Part shown: positions 16,869 through 26,111 of the stretch, piece by piece
Position numbering within the stretch: the stretch's first letter is position 1
How the letters are laid out: every line of letters starts with the position of its first letter
Assembly (NCBI RefSeq): GCF_015277515.1
Contig: NZ_CP063767.1
Location: 496,001-560,000, forward strand
From: Thermophilibacter immobilis
GTDB taxonomy: Bacteria > Actinomycetota > Coriobacteriia > Coriobacteriales > Atopobiaceae
DNA: 64,000 bases
Direction: 5' to 3'
Notes under the pieces: model-generated
The model's input: the letters and a program-made list of their open reading frames with translations, nothing else
The model's database searches: none
What the model was told of the DNA's origin: nothing
Translations under genes and position numbers: made by a program

Positions 16869-17963
16869 GTGGCGAGTACGGACGTTTCACTCGATCTAGA
16901 GAGTCTGGCCAAGCGTAAAAAACGTGAGCTTGACCAGGGATTCTTTAAGAAGGGCATCCTTCTTGGTCTGTTCTCTGGCGTTACCTATGGCCTGTATACC
17001 GCCTTCATCACGGCGGCGGAGAACCTCGGCGTCTGGGGCGACTGGTGGTCTGGCTTCGAGGCCACGTCCTTCGTGGTCATCTTCATCCTGCCCACGATTG
17101 CGTCCGCGCTCAACGACCTCTGCAGCGCCCTGTGGGCTCTTGTCGTGACCGCGAAGCAAGGCAAGCTGGGTGACTTCGCGCTGACCCTGAAGTCCAAGCC
17201 GGGCCTGATCATGGTGGGGGCGGCCCTCGTGGGCGGTCCCATTGCCACCACCTGCTACATCATCGCCCTCTCGCAGGCAGGTCCCATCGCGTCGCCCGTC
17301 GCGGCCCTGAACGTCACGGCCGGGGCCATCTTCGGTCGCGTGCTATACAAGCAGAAACTGGGGGGAAGGACGATCCTCGGCATCGCCGTGTGCCTGACGG
17401 CGAGCGTGATGATCGGCAGCACCGCGCTGTCGGGCGAGGTGGGCTCGGGAATGGTGACCGGACTGATCTTCGCGCTTATCGCCGCGCTCGGCTGGGGCCT
17501 CGAGGGAACCATCGCCGGATTTGGCACCTCGATGATCGACTCCCAGATTGGCATTACGATTCGTCAGTGCACCTCGGGCATCGCGGACCTGTGCATCCTC
17601 CTGCCGGTCCTGGCGCTCATCGGGGGAACCGGGGTGGGCACCGCGTTCGGCTACCTCGGCCGGGCGATCTCGAACACGCCTTGGATCTTGGTATTCCTGC
17701 TGAGCGGATTCTTCGCCTACATCTCCTTTGCGAGCTGGTATAGGGGCAACTCCATGTGCGGCTCGGCCCTCGGCCAGGCCCTCAATGGCACCTACACCTT
17801 CTTTTCGCCCCTCTTCACGTGGATCGTCATGGGAATCGCCATGGGGCTCGAGGGCTATGCGCTGGCTCCCATCGCCTGGGTTGCCGCCATCGTCATGTTG
17901 GTTGGTATTTTTATTATGGCGGTTGATCCGCGCGACTTCCTGAGGAAGGAGGATGGCAAATGA
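16869..17963 (+). CDS. DMT/EamA-type membrane transporter in the choline BMC operon
   Basis: The 364-residue protein has about ten hydrophobic helices in two similar halves, typical of drug/metabolite transporters (EamA fold). It begins with a soluble N-terminus of ~28 residues. Gly/Ala-rich helix ends such as GPIASPVAALNVTAGAIFG and ALGWGLEGTIAGFG are characteristic. Because it is the first gene of the cut operon, it is a candidate for choline uptake or trimethylamine export. No BCCT or ABC choline transporter is present in the window. It overlaps the next gene by 4 bp (ATGA). The start is GTG 16869 behind AGGAGGT. Substrate is inferred from context only. Confidence 0.75.
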   Translation: MASTDVSLDLESLAKRKKRELDQGFFKKGILLGLFSGVTYGLYTAFITAAENLGVWGDWWSGFEATSFVVIFILPTIASALNDLCSALWALVVTAKQGKLGDFALTLKSKPGLIMVGAALVGGPIATTCYIIALSQAGPIASPVAALNVTAGAIFGRVLYKQKLGGRTILGIAVCLTASVMIGSTALSGEVGSGMVTGLIFALIAALGWGLEGTIAGFGTSMIDSQIGITIRQCTSGIADLCILLPVLALIGGTGVGTAFGYLGRAISNTPWILVFLLSGFFAYISFASWYRGNSMCGSALGQALNGTYTFFSPLFTWIVMGIAMGLEGYALAPIAWVAAIVMLVGIFIMAVDPRDFLRKEDGK

Positions 17964-18232
17964 GCAGCAAGCGACCGTTGAACTACATGATTCTCAAGTA
18001 CTACACCACGGTGGACGAGGCGAGCGTGGATGACGTCACCGGTGCCCTCGCGAGCGACTACGCGGACTATGCGGCCTTTAACAAGCCGCGGCTCATCGAG
18101 GCGCTCATGACGGCCGAGAAGAACGGGCTCATCGAGGAGTCACGCTTCGACCTGGACGACGCGGGCGAGGTCAGGGTCTTCTACCGGGCCACGCAAGAGC
18201 AGCGCGACACGATCAATTCCTACATCAAGTAG
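17960..18232 (+). CDS. Small BMC-associated protein of unknown function
   Basis: The 90-residue protein starts at ATG 17960 inside the transporter stop (ATGA overlap), so it is translationally coupled. It begins MSSKRPLNYMILKYYTTVDEA; the pattern of helices followed by a short beta pair (DDAGEVRVFYRAT) resembles a small winged-helix fold, but I cannot name the family. It has no membrane segment and no cysteines. Position between the transporter and the first BMC-H gene suggests a role in the choline compartment or its regulation. Confidence 0.65.
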   Translation: MSSKRPLNYMILKYYTTVDEASVDDVTGALASDYADYAAFNKPRLIEALMTAEKNGLIEESRFDLDDAGEVRVFYRATQEQRDTINSYIK

Positions 18233-18253
18233 GCAAAAAGTGGAGGTGGTCGG

Positions 18254-18550
18254 ATGCGTTACAGAGGTGAGGAGGCCATCGGCCTCATCGAGACGATCGG
18301 AATGGTTCCCGCGATCTTTGCCACGGACGCGATGCTCAAGGCGGGCGACACCGAGCTCGTCAGCTACGAGAACGTGGGATCCACGCTGGTGACCGTCATC
18401 GTCAAGGGCGACGTCGCCGCCTGCGAAGCGGCCGTGAAGGCGGGCTGCGCCGCAGCCTCGAGCATAGGCAAGCTGACGGCCCACAACGTGATGAAGCGCC
18501 CCGTGCCGTCCATCGGTGACGTGGTCTCTGTCCACGACGTGGATTACTAG
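18254..18550 (+). CDS. BMC-H shell protein
   Basis: The 98-residue single BMC domain has AIGLIETIGMVPAIFATDAMLKAGDTELVSYENVGSTLVTVIVKGDVAACEAAV. The pore loop reads ENVGST rather than the more usual KxGGG, so the pore is lined differently from the copies at 27-30 kb. These proteins form hexameric tiles of the compartment shell. AGGTGG precedes ATG 18254. Followed after 6 bp by a related BMC-H gene. Confidence 0.93.
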   Translation: MRYRGEEAIGLIETIGMVPAIFATDAMLKAGDTELVSYENVGSTLVTVIVKGDVAACEAAVKAGCAAASSIGKLTAHNVMKRPVPSIGDVVSVHDVDY

Positions 18551-18556
18551 GGGGTT

Positions 18557-18871
18557 ATGGTGGCTGACGAGAGCATGAACGCTTTGGGAATGATCGAGAC
18601 CTTTGGCCTCGTGTGGGTTCTCGAGGCTGGTGACGCCATGTGCAAGGCGGGCGACGTCGAGCTGATCGGCTATGAGAACACGGCATCGGGATACATCTCC
18701 ATCCTGGTCAGGGGTGACGTTGCGGCCTGCGAGGCCGCTGTCGAGACGGGCGTGAAGGCCGTCGAGGCGCTTGGCGCGGAGGTCTACAGCTCCGTCGTCA
18801 TTCCGAGGCCGCATCCGAGCCTCAAGAAGATCACCGACAAGTACACCGTCGAGAACCTTCTGCCGTACTAA
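18557..18871 (+). CDS. BMC-H shell protein
   Basis: The 104-residue BMC domain has ALGMIETFGLVWVLEAGDAMCKAGDVELIGYENTASGYISILVRGDVAACEAAV. It is closest in the window to the preceding gene but carries an ENTASGY pore loop, again not the GGG type. The C-terminal extension (PSLKKITDKYTVENLLPY) is longer than usual. Together with its neighbour it probably supplies pores suited to charged or larger substrates such as choline, though that is inference. Confidence 0.92.
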   Translation: MVADESMNALGMIETFGLVWVLEAGDAMCKAGDVELIGYENTASGYISILVRGDVAACEAAVETGVKAVEALGAEVYSSVVIPRPHPSLKKITDKYTVENLLPY

Positions 18872-18883
18872 GGGGGGTGTCTG

Positions 18884-20431
18884 ATGGCTCTTATAGACAA
18901 TGACCTGCTCTCCATTCAGGAGGCGAGAATTCTCCTTGAGCACGCTGATGAGTCTGTCAAAGTGCTAGAGAGCCTCCCCGCCCCGATTATCGACGACTTT
19001 CTGGCGCACCTGCGAGAGGCCCTTCTCCCCAAGGCCGCGCAGTACGCCAGGCTCGCCTACGAGGAGTCCGACTACTGCGACCCCTCCGACGAGGCGCAGC
19101 TGAGCACCTGGGTCCTCACGGACCTGCTCGACGACGTGCTCCACGAGGTACCCGTGCAGAAGATCGTGTACGGACCGCACGGCTCCTCGGAGGTGCGCCT
19201 GCCCAAGGGGGTCGTGGTCTCGCTTCTGCCTGACTGGTTGAGCGTTCCCACCATGCTGAGCCAGCTCGTGTCCGCGGTGCGCTCCAAGAGCCCCATCGTC
19301 TTCTCCGCCGACGCGCGGGTCCACGAGACGTGCGGGATCGTCCTAGACGACGTCGTTCAGGTTGCGGAGTTCTGCCACTACCCCCTCGACGCGATTGGGT
19401 ACTTGGGCACGTGCTGCACGGAGGGCGAGCAGTGGGTCTGCGACCAATCCTGCGTGAAGGTCGTGATCGACTCGCGCGAGAACTTCTCGGAGCATCGACA
19501 CAGGGCCGAGGGCAAGGACGTCTACTACGCGTCTTTGGGCAACAACCCCGTGTTCGTGGAGTCCACGGCCGACCTCGCCGCGTGTGCGGACGAGATCGTG
19601 GCCGGCAAGTCGTTCTGCTACGGGATGCTGCCCGGCTCCGAGCAGTCGGTCGTGGTCGAGGCGGCGATCGACGCACGGATGCAGGAGGAGCTCAGGCGCA
19701 GGAGCTGCTACTTCCTCTCCGATGAGGAGGCGGACCGTCTGGTCGAGGCGCTCTTCATGCGCGACGGGCGCCCGTATCGCGAGCTCATCGGAAAGTCGGC
19801 CTTCGACCTCGCGCGGCGCGTCGACATCTCGGTGCCCGAGACGACGAAGGTCCTCGTGGTCGAGAAGCCCTACGTGAGCGAGAGGAGCTTCTTCTCCAAG
19901 GCCAAGTACGGTCCCGTCCTGTCGTACTACGTCGAGGACAACTGGCGCGACGCCTGCGAGAAGTGCATCGAGCTGATCCTGAACAGCGGCCACGGCAACG
20001 CGCTGTCGATTTTCTCGAAGGACCCCGAGGTGGTGCGGCAGTTCATCCTCAAGAAGCCCGTGGGGCGCGTGCTGGTGAACGTGGGTACGGGGCTGGGCAG
20101 CATCGGCTGCCACTCGGACCTCCCCAAGACCCTGACCATCACGGGGTGGGACTGTGCCACCACCTCCGAGCTCGGCGTCACCTACGCGGACTTCGTGCGC
20201 AGGCGCCAGGTGGGCATCGGGCCGCACGACGAGGCTCGCTCCCTGCTCGGCAGGGCCGCCGGATGCGACCACACACCCGTCGCGACCAAGATACGCAGCC
20301 CGAACCCGGCGGATCTATCCGCCAAGGCCGGAGCGGCCACAGCGCCTGCCTCCGACGACGTTGCACAAGAGCCGGTTGACTGGTTCTCCAGGGTTCTGGA
20401 GGCCATGAGAGATAACCAGGAAAAGGAGTGA
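18884..20431 (+). CDS. Aldehyde dehydrogenase homologue lacking the catalytic cysteine (pseudoenzyme)
   Basis: The 515-residue protein aligns along its length with the CutF acetaldehyde dehydrogenase encoded downstream. Where CutF has TICASEQ, this protein has MLPGSEQ, so the nucleophilic cysteine is Pro250. The glycine-rich cofactor segment (TGGPGM in CutF) is also lost. Flanking blocks are clear, for example [14 protein letters not shown] against GNSPSYIERTANVR, so the alignment is not in doubt. The C-terminus has a Pro/Ala linker and an amphipathic helix ([16 protein letters not shown]), the form of an encapsulation peptide. It ends 2 bp before cutC. It cannot use the normal thioester mechanism; a structural, scaffolding or cofactor-binding role is likely. 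Confidence 0.85.
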   Translation: MALIDNDLLSIQEARILLEHADESVKVLESLPAPIIDDFLAHLREALLPKAAQYARLAYEESDYCDPSDEAQLSTWVLTDLLDDVLHEVPVQKIVYGPHGSSEVRLPKGVVVSLLPDWLSVPTMLSQLVSAVRSKSPIVFSADARVHETCGIVLDDVVQVAEFCHYPLDAIGYLGTCCTEGEQWVCDQSCVKVVIDSRENFSEHRHRAEGKDVYYASLGNNPVFVESTADLAACADEIVAGKSFCYGMLPGSEQSVVVEAAIDARMQEELRRRSCYFLSDEEADRLVEALFMRDGRPYRELIGKSAFDLARRVDISVPETTKVLVVEKPYVSERSFFSKAKYGPVLSYYVEDNWRDACEKCIELILNSGHGNALSIFSKDPEVVRQFILKKPVGRVLVNVGTGLGSIGCHSDLPKTLTITGWDCATTSELGVTYADFVRRRQVGIGPHDEARSLLGRAAGCDHTPVATKIRSPNPADLSAKAGAATAPASDDVAQEPVDWFSRVLEAMRDNQEKE

Positions 20432-20433
20432 GA

Positions 20434-22980
20434 ATGGACATCAAGGAGTTTGCCGAAGAGTTCTCCGAGGCCACCAAGGGGATGAGCCACGAGGAGCGCT
20501 CTGCCGTGAGGCAGATATTCGAGAAGGTCTCCGACCAGCTCGACAAGCCAATCACCAGCACGCCGGTCGCCGAGCCCGCGGGCGACGAGTCCCACGACAT
20601 TCCCGAGGGCCCCACGGCACGTCAGCTTCGCCTGAAGGACAACTTCATCAACCAGAAGCCGAGCATCACGACCTATCGCGCCCGTGCGGTCACCGAGATC
20701 ATGAAGGCCAATCCCGGCATGCCCAAGATTGAGATGCGCGCCAAGGCGTTTCGTCACTGCTGCGAGACGGCTCCCCTGGTGATCCAGGACGACGAGCTCA
20801 TCGTCGGCGCTCCGTGCGGCGCCCCTCGCGCCGGCGCCTTCTCGCCTGACCTGGCCTGGCGCTGGCTGGAGGAGGAGCTCGACACCATCGGCACCCGTCC
20901 GCAGGACCCCTTCTACATCTCGGAGGAGGACAAGAAGTACTGCAGGGAGGAGCTCTTCCCGTTCTGGGCGGGCAAGTCCCAGGACGAGATCTGCGAGGAC
21001 CAGTACCGCGAGTGCGGCGGCTGGGAGCTCTCCGGCGAGGCCTACGTCTCCGACTGCTCCTACCACGCCATGAGCGGCGGCGGCGACTCCAACCCCGGCT
21101 ATGACGTCATCCTCATGAAGAAGGGCATGCTCGACATCCAGAACGAGGCCAAGCAGCACCTCGGCGAGCTCGACTACGCCAATCCCGACGACCTGGACAA
21201 GATCTACTTCTACAAGTCCGTGATCGATACCACCGAGGGCGTCATGACCTACGCGAAGCGCCTGAGCGCCTATGCCCAGCAGAAGGCCGACGCCGAGACC
21301 AACCCCAAGCGCAAGCACGAGCTGGAGCAGATTTCCCAGATTCTGGGGCACGTGCCGGCCCACAAGCCGCGCACCTTCTGGGAGGCTGTGCAGTCGGTCT
21401 TCGTCATCGAGTCCCTCCTGCCCGTCGAGGAGAACCAGACCGGCATGTCCATCGGCCGCGTCGACCAGTACATGTATCCCTTCTACAAGGCCGACATCGA
21501 GTCTGGTCGCCTCACCCCCTACCAGGCGTTCGACATCGCGGGCTGCATGCTCATCAAGATGAGCGAGGTCATGTGGGTCACCTCTGCCGGCCAGTCCGAG
21601 TTCTTCGCCGGCTACCAGCCGTTCATCAACATGACGCTCGGCGGCGTCACCCGTCGCGGCGAGGACGCCTGCAACGACCTCACCTACCTCCTCATGGACG
21701 CGGCTCGTCACGTGAAGATCTACCAGCCCACGATCGCCTGCCGCATCCACAACAAGTCTCCCGAGAAGTACCTGCGCAAGATCGTCGACCTCGTCAAGGC
21801 CGGCATGGGCTTCCCCGCCTGCCACTTCGACGACACCCACGTCAAGATGATGCTCGCCAAGGGCGTCTCGGTCGAGGACGCGCGCGACTACTGCATGATG
21901 GGCTGCGTCGAGCCCCAGAAGTCCGGCCGCCTGTACCAGTGGACCTCCACCTCCTACACCCAGTGGCCCATCTGCATCGAGCTGGCGCTCAACCATGGCG
22001 TCGACCTGTGGTACGGCAAGCAGGTCGCGCCCGACCTGGGCGAGCTCTCCCAGTACAAGACCTACGAGGAGTTCGATGCCGCCGTCAAGAAGATCATCTA
22101 CTACGTCACCAAGTGGACCGACGTCATGACGGTCATCTCACAGCGCGTCGTGCGTGACGTCACTCCCAAGCCCCTCATGTCGATCATGTTCGAGGGCTGC
22201 ATGGAGAAGGGCAAGGACGTCTCCGCCGGCGGTGCCATGTACAACTACGGCCCCGGCGTCGTGTGGACGGGCCTGGGCACCTACACCGACTCCATGGCGG
22301 CCATCAAGAAGCTGGTCTTCGACGACCACAAGTACACGCTCGATCAGCTCAACGAGGCCCTGCGTGCCGACTTCGTGGGCTATGAGCAGATTCAACAGGA
22401 CTGCATCAACGCCCCCAAGTACGGCAACGATGACACCTACGCCGACGAGATCGCCGCGGACCTGCTCTACTACACCCAGCAGATTCACGTCCAGTTCAAG
22501 ACGCTTTACTCTCACTTGGACGTGGGCACTCTCTCCATTTCCAACAACACGCCGTTCGGCGAGATGACCGGTGCCTCCGCCAACGGGCGCAAGGCTCTCA
22601 CGCCGCTCTCCGACGGCATCAGCCCCAGCCAGGGTGCCGATCACAACGGTCCCACCGCCATCATCAAGTCCATCTCCAAGCTTCCCAACGACCTGATGAA
22701 CATCGGCATGGTCCACAACTTCAAGCTGATGGGCGGCCTTTTGGACACCCCGGAGGGCGCGAACGGCCTCATCACCTTGCTGCGCACCGCATCCATGTTC
22801 GGCAACGGCGAGATGCAGTTCAACTACCTGGACAACGAGACACTGATCGACGCCCAGGCGCACCCCGAGAAGCACCGCGACCTCGTCGTGCGCGTGGCAG
22901 GCTACAGCGCGTTCTTCAACGAGCTGTGCAAGGACGTCCAGGACGAGATTATCAGCCGCACGATGCTGACCAAGTTCTAG
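20434..22980 (+). CDS. cutC: Choline trimethylamine-lyase (glycyl radical enzyme)
   Basis: CutC cleaves choline to trimethylamine and acetaldehyde anaerobically. The 848-residue protein has Cys491 and Glu493 in MGCVEPQ, Gly823 in RVAGYSAFF, and Tyr210, Asp218 ([10 protein letters not shown]), Phe397 and Thr504. As I recall them, the D. alaskensis CutC active-site residues are Y208, D216, F395, C489, E491, T502 and G821, so every one is present at +2. The first ~55 residues form an amphipathic helix plus linker, a probable encapsulation signal; length fits the short type I CutC. The start is ATG 20434 with AAAGGAG 6 nt upstream. It is separated from cutD by a strong hairpin. Confidence 0.97.
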   Translation: MDIKEFAEEFSEATKGMSHEERSAVRQIFEKVSDQLDKPITSTPVAEPAGDESHDIPEGPTARQLRLKDNFINQKPSITTYRARAVTEIMKANPGMPKIEMRAKAFRHCCETAPLVIQDDELIVGAPCGAPRAGAFSPDLAWRWLEEELDTIGTRPQDPFYISEEDKKYCREELFPFWAGKSQDEICEDQYRECGGWELSGEAYVSDCSYHAMSGGGDSNPGYDVILMKKGMLDIQNEAKQHLGELDYANPDDLDKIYFYKSVIDTTEGVMTYAKRLSAYAQQKADAETNPKRKHELEQISQILGHVPAHKPRTFWEAVQSVFVIESLLPVEENQTGMSIGRVDQYMYPFYKADIESGRLTPYQAFDIAGCMLIKMSEVMWVTSAGQSEFFAGYQPFINMTLGGVTRRGEDACNDLTYLLMDAARHVKIYQPTIACRIHNKSPEKYLRKIVDLVKAGMGFPACHFDDTHVKMMLAKGVSVEDARDYCMMGCVEPQKSGRLYQWTSTSYTQWPICIELALNHGVDLWYGKQVAPDLGELSQYKTYEEFDAAVKKIIYYVTKWTDVMTVISQRVVRDVTPKPLMSIMFEGCMEKGKDVSAGGAMYNYGPGVVWTGLGTYTDSMAAIKKLVFDDHKYTLDQLNEALRADFVGYEQIQQDCINAPKYGNDDTYADEIAADLLYYTQQIHVQFKTLYSHLDVGTLSISNNTPFGEMTGASANGRKALTPLSDGISPSQGADHNGPTAIIKSISKLPNDLMNIGMVHNFKLMGGLLDTPEGANGLITLLRTASMFGNGEMQFNYLDNETLIDAQAHPEKHRDLVVRVAGYSAFFNELCKDVQDEIISRTMLTKF

Positions 22981-22995
22981 CCGAGCGCCCAGGTT

Positions 22996-23026
22996 GGGGG
23001 CGGGCGTCCTTTCGCGCCCGTCCCCC
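22996..23026 (+). promoter_or_regulatory. Strong hairpin between cutC and cutD
   Basis: GGGGGCGGGCG (22996-23006) pairs with CGCCCGTCCCCC (ending 23026) with one bulged T. No U-tract follows. It may stabilise the cutC message or lower read-through into cutD, consistent with needing much more lyase than activase. Confidence 0.45.
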
Positions 23027-23052
23027 TGTTCGAGCGAGGATTTTAAAGAACG

Positions 23053-24012
23053 ATGAAGGGAGGAATGATGGGCCAGGAGCAGGAAGTGCCAGAGCGCAAG
23101 GTACGCGTCTTCAACTTCCAGAAGTACAACATGTACGATGGCCCGGGCATTCGCTCCAACGCCTTCTTCAAGGGATGCCCCCTGCGGTGCAAGTGGTGCT
23201 CGAACCCCGAGAGCATCCATCGAGGCTACGAGGTCATGTTCAAGCAGGCAAACTGCGTGAACTGCGGTGCCTGCGTCGAGGTCTGCCCCGTCAACGTCCA
23301 TAAGCTTGACGGCCCCGTGCACATCGTCGACCGCTCCGTCCAGTGCATCGGCTGTCGCCAGTGCGAGAAGGCGTGCCTCTACAGCGCGCTGGAGATCATG
23401 GGTCACGACCGCACGGTGGAAGAGATCATCGAGTTCTTCGACCAGGACAAGGACTTCTACCGCATGTCCGACGGCGGCATAACGCTCACGGGCGGCGAGG
23501 TCCTGGCACAGCCCGAGGCCGCGCTTGCCGTCCTCATGGCGTCCAAGGCCCGCGGCTACCATACCGCGATCGAGACCTGCGGATACGCGGCGGAGGCAAC
23601 GGTCAAGAAGGTCGCGCCCTACGTAGACCTCTTCCTGTTTGATATCAAGCAGATGGACCCTGTCAGGCACAAGTACTGGACGGGCGTCAACAACGAGCAG
23701 ATATTGAGCAACGTGAAGTGGCTCCTGGAGAACGGCTACAACGTTCGCGTCAGGATGCCGCTGCTCAAGGGGGTCAACGACTCCAAGGAAGAGATCGATG
23801 CGGTAATCGAGTACTTCAAGCCCTATCGCTACCAGAAGAACTTCGACCGCGTCGACCTTCTGCCCTACCACAAGCTGGGCGTGGGCAAGTACCAGTCCCT
23901 AGGTCGCGACTACGAGATCGAGGGAGACCCCTCGCTGAGCGACGAGGACCTCAACAACATCGAGACGTGGATCAAGGACGCCGACTTCAGGGTCAATCTC
24001 GTGAGGCACTAG
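23053..24012 (+). CDS. cutD: Choline TMA-lyase activating enzyme (radical SAM)
   Basis: CutD uses S-adenosylmethionine and a [4Fe-4S] cluster to abstract hydrogen from the CutC glycine. It has the radical-SAM CxxxCxxC motif in GCPLRCKWCSNPES. Two ferredoxin-type clusters are inserted (CVNCGACVEVCPVN and CIGCRQCEKACLYS), the usual architecture of glycyl-radical activases. GGEVLAQPE and YHTAIETCGYA are further family motifs. ATG 23053 (GAGGA 12 nt upstream) is used; ATG 23068 with AAGGGAGGA close by is possible. The 319-residue length is normal. Confidence 0.95.
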   Translation: MKGGMMGQEQEVPERKVRVFNFQKYNMYDGPGIRSNAFFKGCPLRCKWCSNPESIHRGYEVMFKQANCVNCGACVEVCPVNVHKLDGPVHIVDRSVQCIGCRQCEKACLYSALEIMGHDRTVEEIIEFFDQDKDFYRMSDGGITLTGGEVLAQPEAALAVLMASKARGYHTAIETCGYAAEATVKKVAPYVDLFLFDIKQMDPVRHKYWTGVNNEQILSNVKWLLENGYNVRVRMPLLKGVNDSKEEIDAVIEYFKPYRYQKNFDRVDLLPYHKLGVGKYQSLGRDYEIEGDPSLSDEDLNNIETWIKDADFRVNLVRH

Positions 24013-24066
24013 GAAAACATGAAAAGTTGTAGCGAAACATCCAACGATCGTGGAAGGGAGGAAGGA

Positions 24067-24690
24067 TTGCATTACATAACCGAAAGCGAGCTCCGCGACG
24101 CCTATGCTCACCAGCCGTATGACTCCTACGAGCTTCCCGGCGACGCGAAACTGACACCAAGCGCCAGGCAGTTCCTGAACGACTTCAGGATCGCCTTTGA
24201 CGGCGAGGGAGCGTACGCGGGCCAGGACCTATCTGACACTCATGCAAAGGCCACGGAAGCGCAGACGCAGACTGTCGACACGAGCGCGCTGCTGATGGAC
24301 GCGCATCTTTTGGGGTCCCAGCTCAGGCTGCTCTCACGGCATGCGCTCGGCATAGACAACGTGCTGGCGCGTCGCTGCGACGAGATAGGTCACGCCTGGG
24401 TCGCGGCGCATGCGATGAGCGACTTTGCCACCGACGGATCCAACAGCGTGGTCGAGCCGCATCTTCCGGGCGATGCGCCTGAACCTCCGCTCGATGCCTG
24501 CGTGCATCCCATCTGCTTTGAGGCGAGCGTGCTCTTTGCCCAGATAGCAAGATGCGTTCGCGTCTGGAAAAACGCGCGGTCGCGCATGGCGGCCGCCGAC
24601 GCCGAGGCGCTTGACGCGTGGATGTGCGAGGCGTCGGGCGCATGCGACGAACTGGCGGACGCAGTCAACAGGGCAAGGGAGGCGATGTAG
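24067..24690 (+). CDS. EutT-like protein of the choline BMC
   Basis: The N-terminus (HYITESELRDAYAHQPYDSYELPGDAKLTPSARQFL) closely resembles the start of EutT cob(I)alamin adenosyltransferases (ITExxLR...LTPSAR). The rest is helical with scattered cysteines and aligns only loosely by eye. TTG 24067 is preferred because GGGAGG lies 6 nt upstream; ATG 24019 would add 16 residues of unlikely sequence. CutC needs no cobalamin, so a true adenosyltransferase would be out of place. The protein may be a repurposed BMC assembly or cargo factor. It ends 3 bp before eutJ. Confidence 0.6.
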   Translation: MHYITESELRDAYAHQPYDSYELPGDAKLTPSARQFLNDFRIAFDGEGAYAGQDLSDTHAKATEAQTQTVDTSALLMDAHLLGSQLRLLSRHALGIDNVLARRCDEIGHAWVAAHAMSDFATDGSNSVVEPHLPGDAPEPPLDACVHPICFEASVLFAQIARCVRVWKNARSRMAAADAEALDAWMCEASGACDELADAVNRAREAM

Positions 24691-24693
24691 GGC

Positions 24694-25542
24694 ATGGCAG
24701 ATCTTGACGGTGCTAACAACAGGCTACAGGCGATGCTCGACACCGTTGAGCACCCTGCGAAGGTCAGCAAGGACGAGGAGCTCTACTGCGGGCTGGACGT
24801 GGGAACGGCCTTCATCGTTGTCGCGGTGGTCGACGCCCAGGGCAGGCCCGTGGCGTGTGCGTATCAGTTCGCCGACGTGGTTCGCGACGGTATGGTTGTG
24901 GACTACCTCGGCGCGTGCGACATCGCCCAAAGCCTCAAGGACACGATCGAGTCCCAGCTGGGCGTCGAGCTCACGCAGGGTGCGGTGGCCATCCCGCCGG
25001 GAACGGAGAACCTCGACGGCGGCGTGGTCCGCAACGTCTGCGAGTCCACGGGCCTCGGGTGCGTGGCCATCTTCGACGAGCCCACGGCGGCCAACCTCGT
25101 GATCGGCACCAAGAACGGTGCCGTGGTCGACATCGGCGGCGGCACCACGGGCATCTCGATCTTCGAGGATGGGCGCGTGGTCAAGAGCGTCGACGAGTCT
25201 ACGGGCGGGACCCACTTCAGCCTCGTGCTCGCCGGCAGCAAGAACATCACCTTTGACGAGGCGGAGACCTACAAGCGCGACTCTGCCCACCACCGCGAGG
25301 TCCTTCCCGTGGTCGCACCCACGATCGACAAGGTCGCGACGATCATCCGTGACGCCTGCGCCGGCTATGACGTGCCCGAGGTCATCCTGGTCGGGGGCAC
25401 CTCCGAGCTCACGGGGATCGAGGGACGCGTCCAGAAGCGCCTGGGGGTCCCGGTGTCCAAGCCCAATCACCCCATGTTCGTGACCCCCATGGGCATCGCG
25501 CTCGGCTGCATGCTCGAGGCCCGAGGTGGTCTCAGTGGCTGA
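24694..25542 (+). CDS. eutJ: EutJ-like Hsp70-family BMC chaperone
   Basis: The 282-residue actin/Hsp70-fold ATPase shows GLDVGTAFIVVAVVD (phosphate 1), DEPTAANLVIG and VVDIGGGTTGISI (phosphate 2), and LVGGTSELTGIEG (adenosine motif). It has no peptide-binding domain, as in EutJ. The first ~30 residues are a helical extension. EutJ proteins occur in BMC loci and are thought to help assemble or reactivate encapsulated enzymes; the function is inferred. It overlaps the next gene by 8 bp. Confidence 0.92.
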   Translation: MADLDGANNRLQAMLDTVEHPAKVSKDEELYCGLDVGTAFIVVAVVDAQGRPVACAYQFADVVRDGMVVDYLGACDIAQSLKDTIESQLGVELTQGAVAIPPGTENLDGGVVRNVCESTGLGCVAIFDEPTAANLVIGTKNGAVVDIGGGTTGISIFEDGRVVKSVDESTGGTHFSLVLAGSKNITFDEAETYKRDSAHHREVLPVVAPTIDKVATIIRDACAGYDVPEVILVGGTSELTGIEGRVQKRLGVPVSKPNHPMFVTPMGIALGCMLEARGGLSG

Positions 25543-25840
25543 CATCAAGATCATTCGCAATCCCGCCCCCGGAACCATGGCGATCATCAACCAGAGGAGC
25601 GGGGCACGCTGGGACAAGGACTTTCTTCCCAGCGCCGTCGGACTCGTCCAGGGCAAGATGATCGAGATGGTCGTCGCGAGCGACGTCGCCGAGAAGACGG
25701 CCGGCGTCATCGTGAGCGACGTGCGGGGCTCCTGCCCGCAGAACATGGTCATGCTCGCGATCGCGGGCGAGACCGCGGAAGTGGTGGAGTGCCTCCGCAA
25801 GATCAGGGACGACAAGGGTGGTGCCCATGATTGTTTGTAA
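25535..25840 (+). CDS. BMC-domain protein with cysteine in the pore loop (GrpU-like?)
   Basis: The 101-residue protein has a BMC-like core, AVGLVQGKMIEMVVASDVAEKTAGVIVSDVRGSCPQNMVMLAIAGETAEVVECL, preceded by about 30 residues (IKIIRNPAPGTMAIINQRSG). At the pore position it has GSCPQN instead of the usual Gly-rich loop, so a hexamer would present six cysteines near its axis. Iron-sulfur-binding BMC proteins such as PduT and GrpU place cysteines there, so electron transfer or metal binding is possible. GTG 25535 is preferred (GAGGTGG upstream) over GTG 25526. It overlaps eutN by 14 bp. Confidence 0.75.
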   Translation: MADIKIIRNPAPGTMAIINQRSGARWDKDFLPSAVGLVQGKMIEMVVASDVAEKTAGVIVSDVRGSCPQNMVMLAIAGETAEVVECLRKIRDDKGGAHDCL

Positions 25841-26096
25841 GCTCATCGGATCCATTTGGGCGACGCGAAAGTTCGAGGAGCTGGACGGCTCCAAGCTCAT
25901 GCGCGTCGAGGTGCTCACGGGTGACGACCGGGGCAAGCAGCTCATCTGCGTTGACACCATAAGCGCCGGCGTCGGAGACCGGGTGCTGGTCACCACGGGA
26001 GCGGCCGCCTATCTGTTCATGCGAGACGAGTTTGGCAAGAACGCACCGATCGATGCGGTAATCGTAGGAATCATCGACGAAGACGTCGAGTTGTAA
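25827..26096 (+). CDS. eutN: EutN/CcmL-type BMC vertex protein (pentamer)
   Basis: The 89-residue BMC-P protein begins MIVCKLIGSIWATRKFEEL and continues LMRVEVLTGDDRGKQLICVDTISAGVGDRVLVTTG, then DAVIVGIIDEDVEL; these are the EutN/CcmL signatures. Pentamers cap the twelve vertices of the shell. ATG 25827 has AAGGG about 9 nt upstream and overlaps the previous gene. It is the only vertex protein in this locus. Confidence 0.95.
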   Translation: MIVCKLIGSIWATRKFEELDGSKLMRVEVLTGDDRGKQLICVDTISAGVGDRVLVTTGAAAYLFMRDEFGKNAPIDAVIVGIIDEDVEL

Positions 26097-26111
26097 GGAA
26101 AGGAGGACCAG

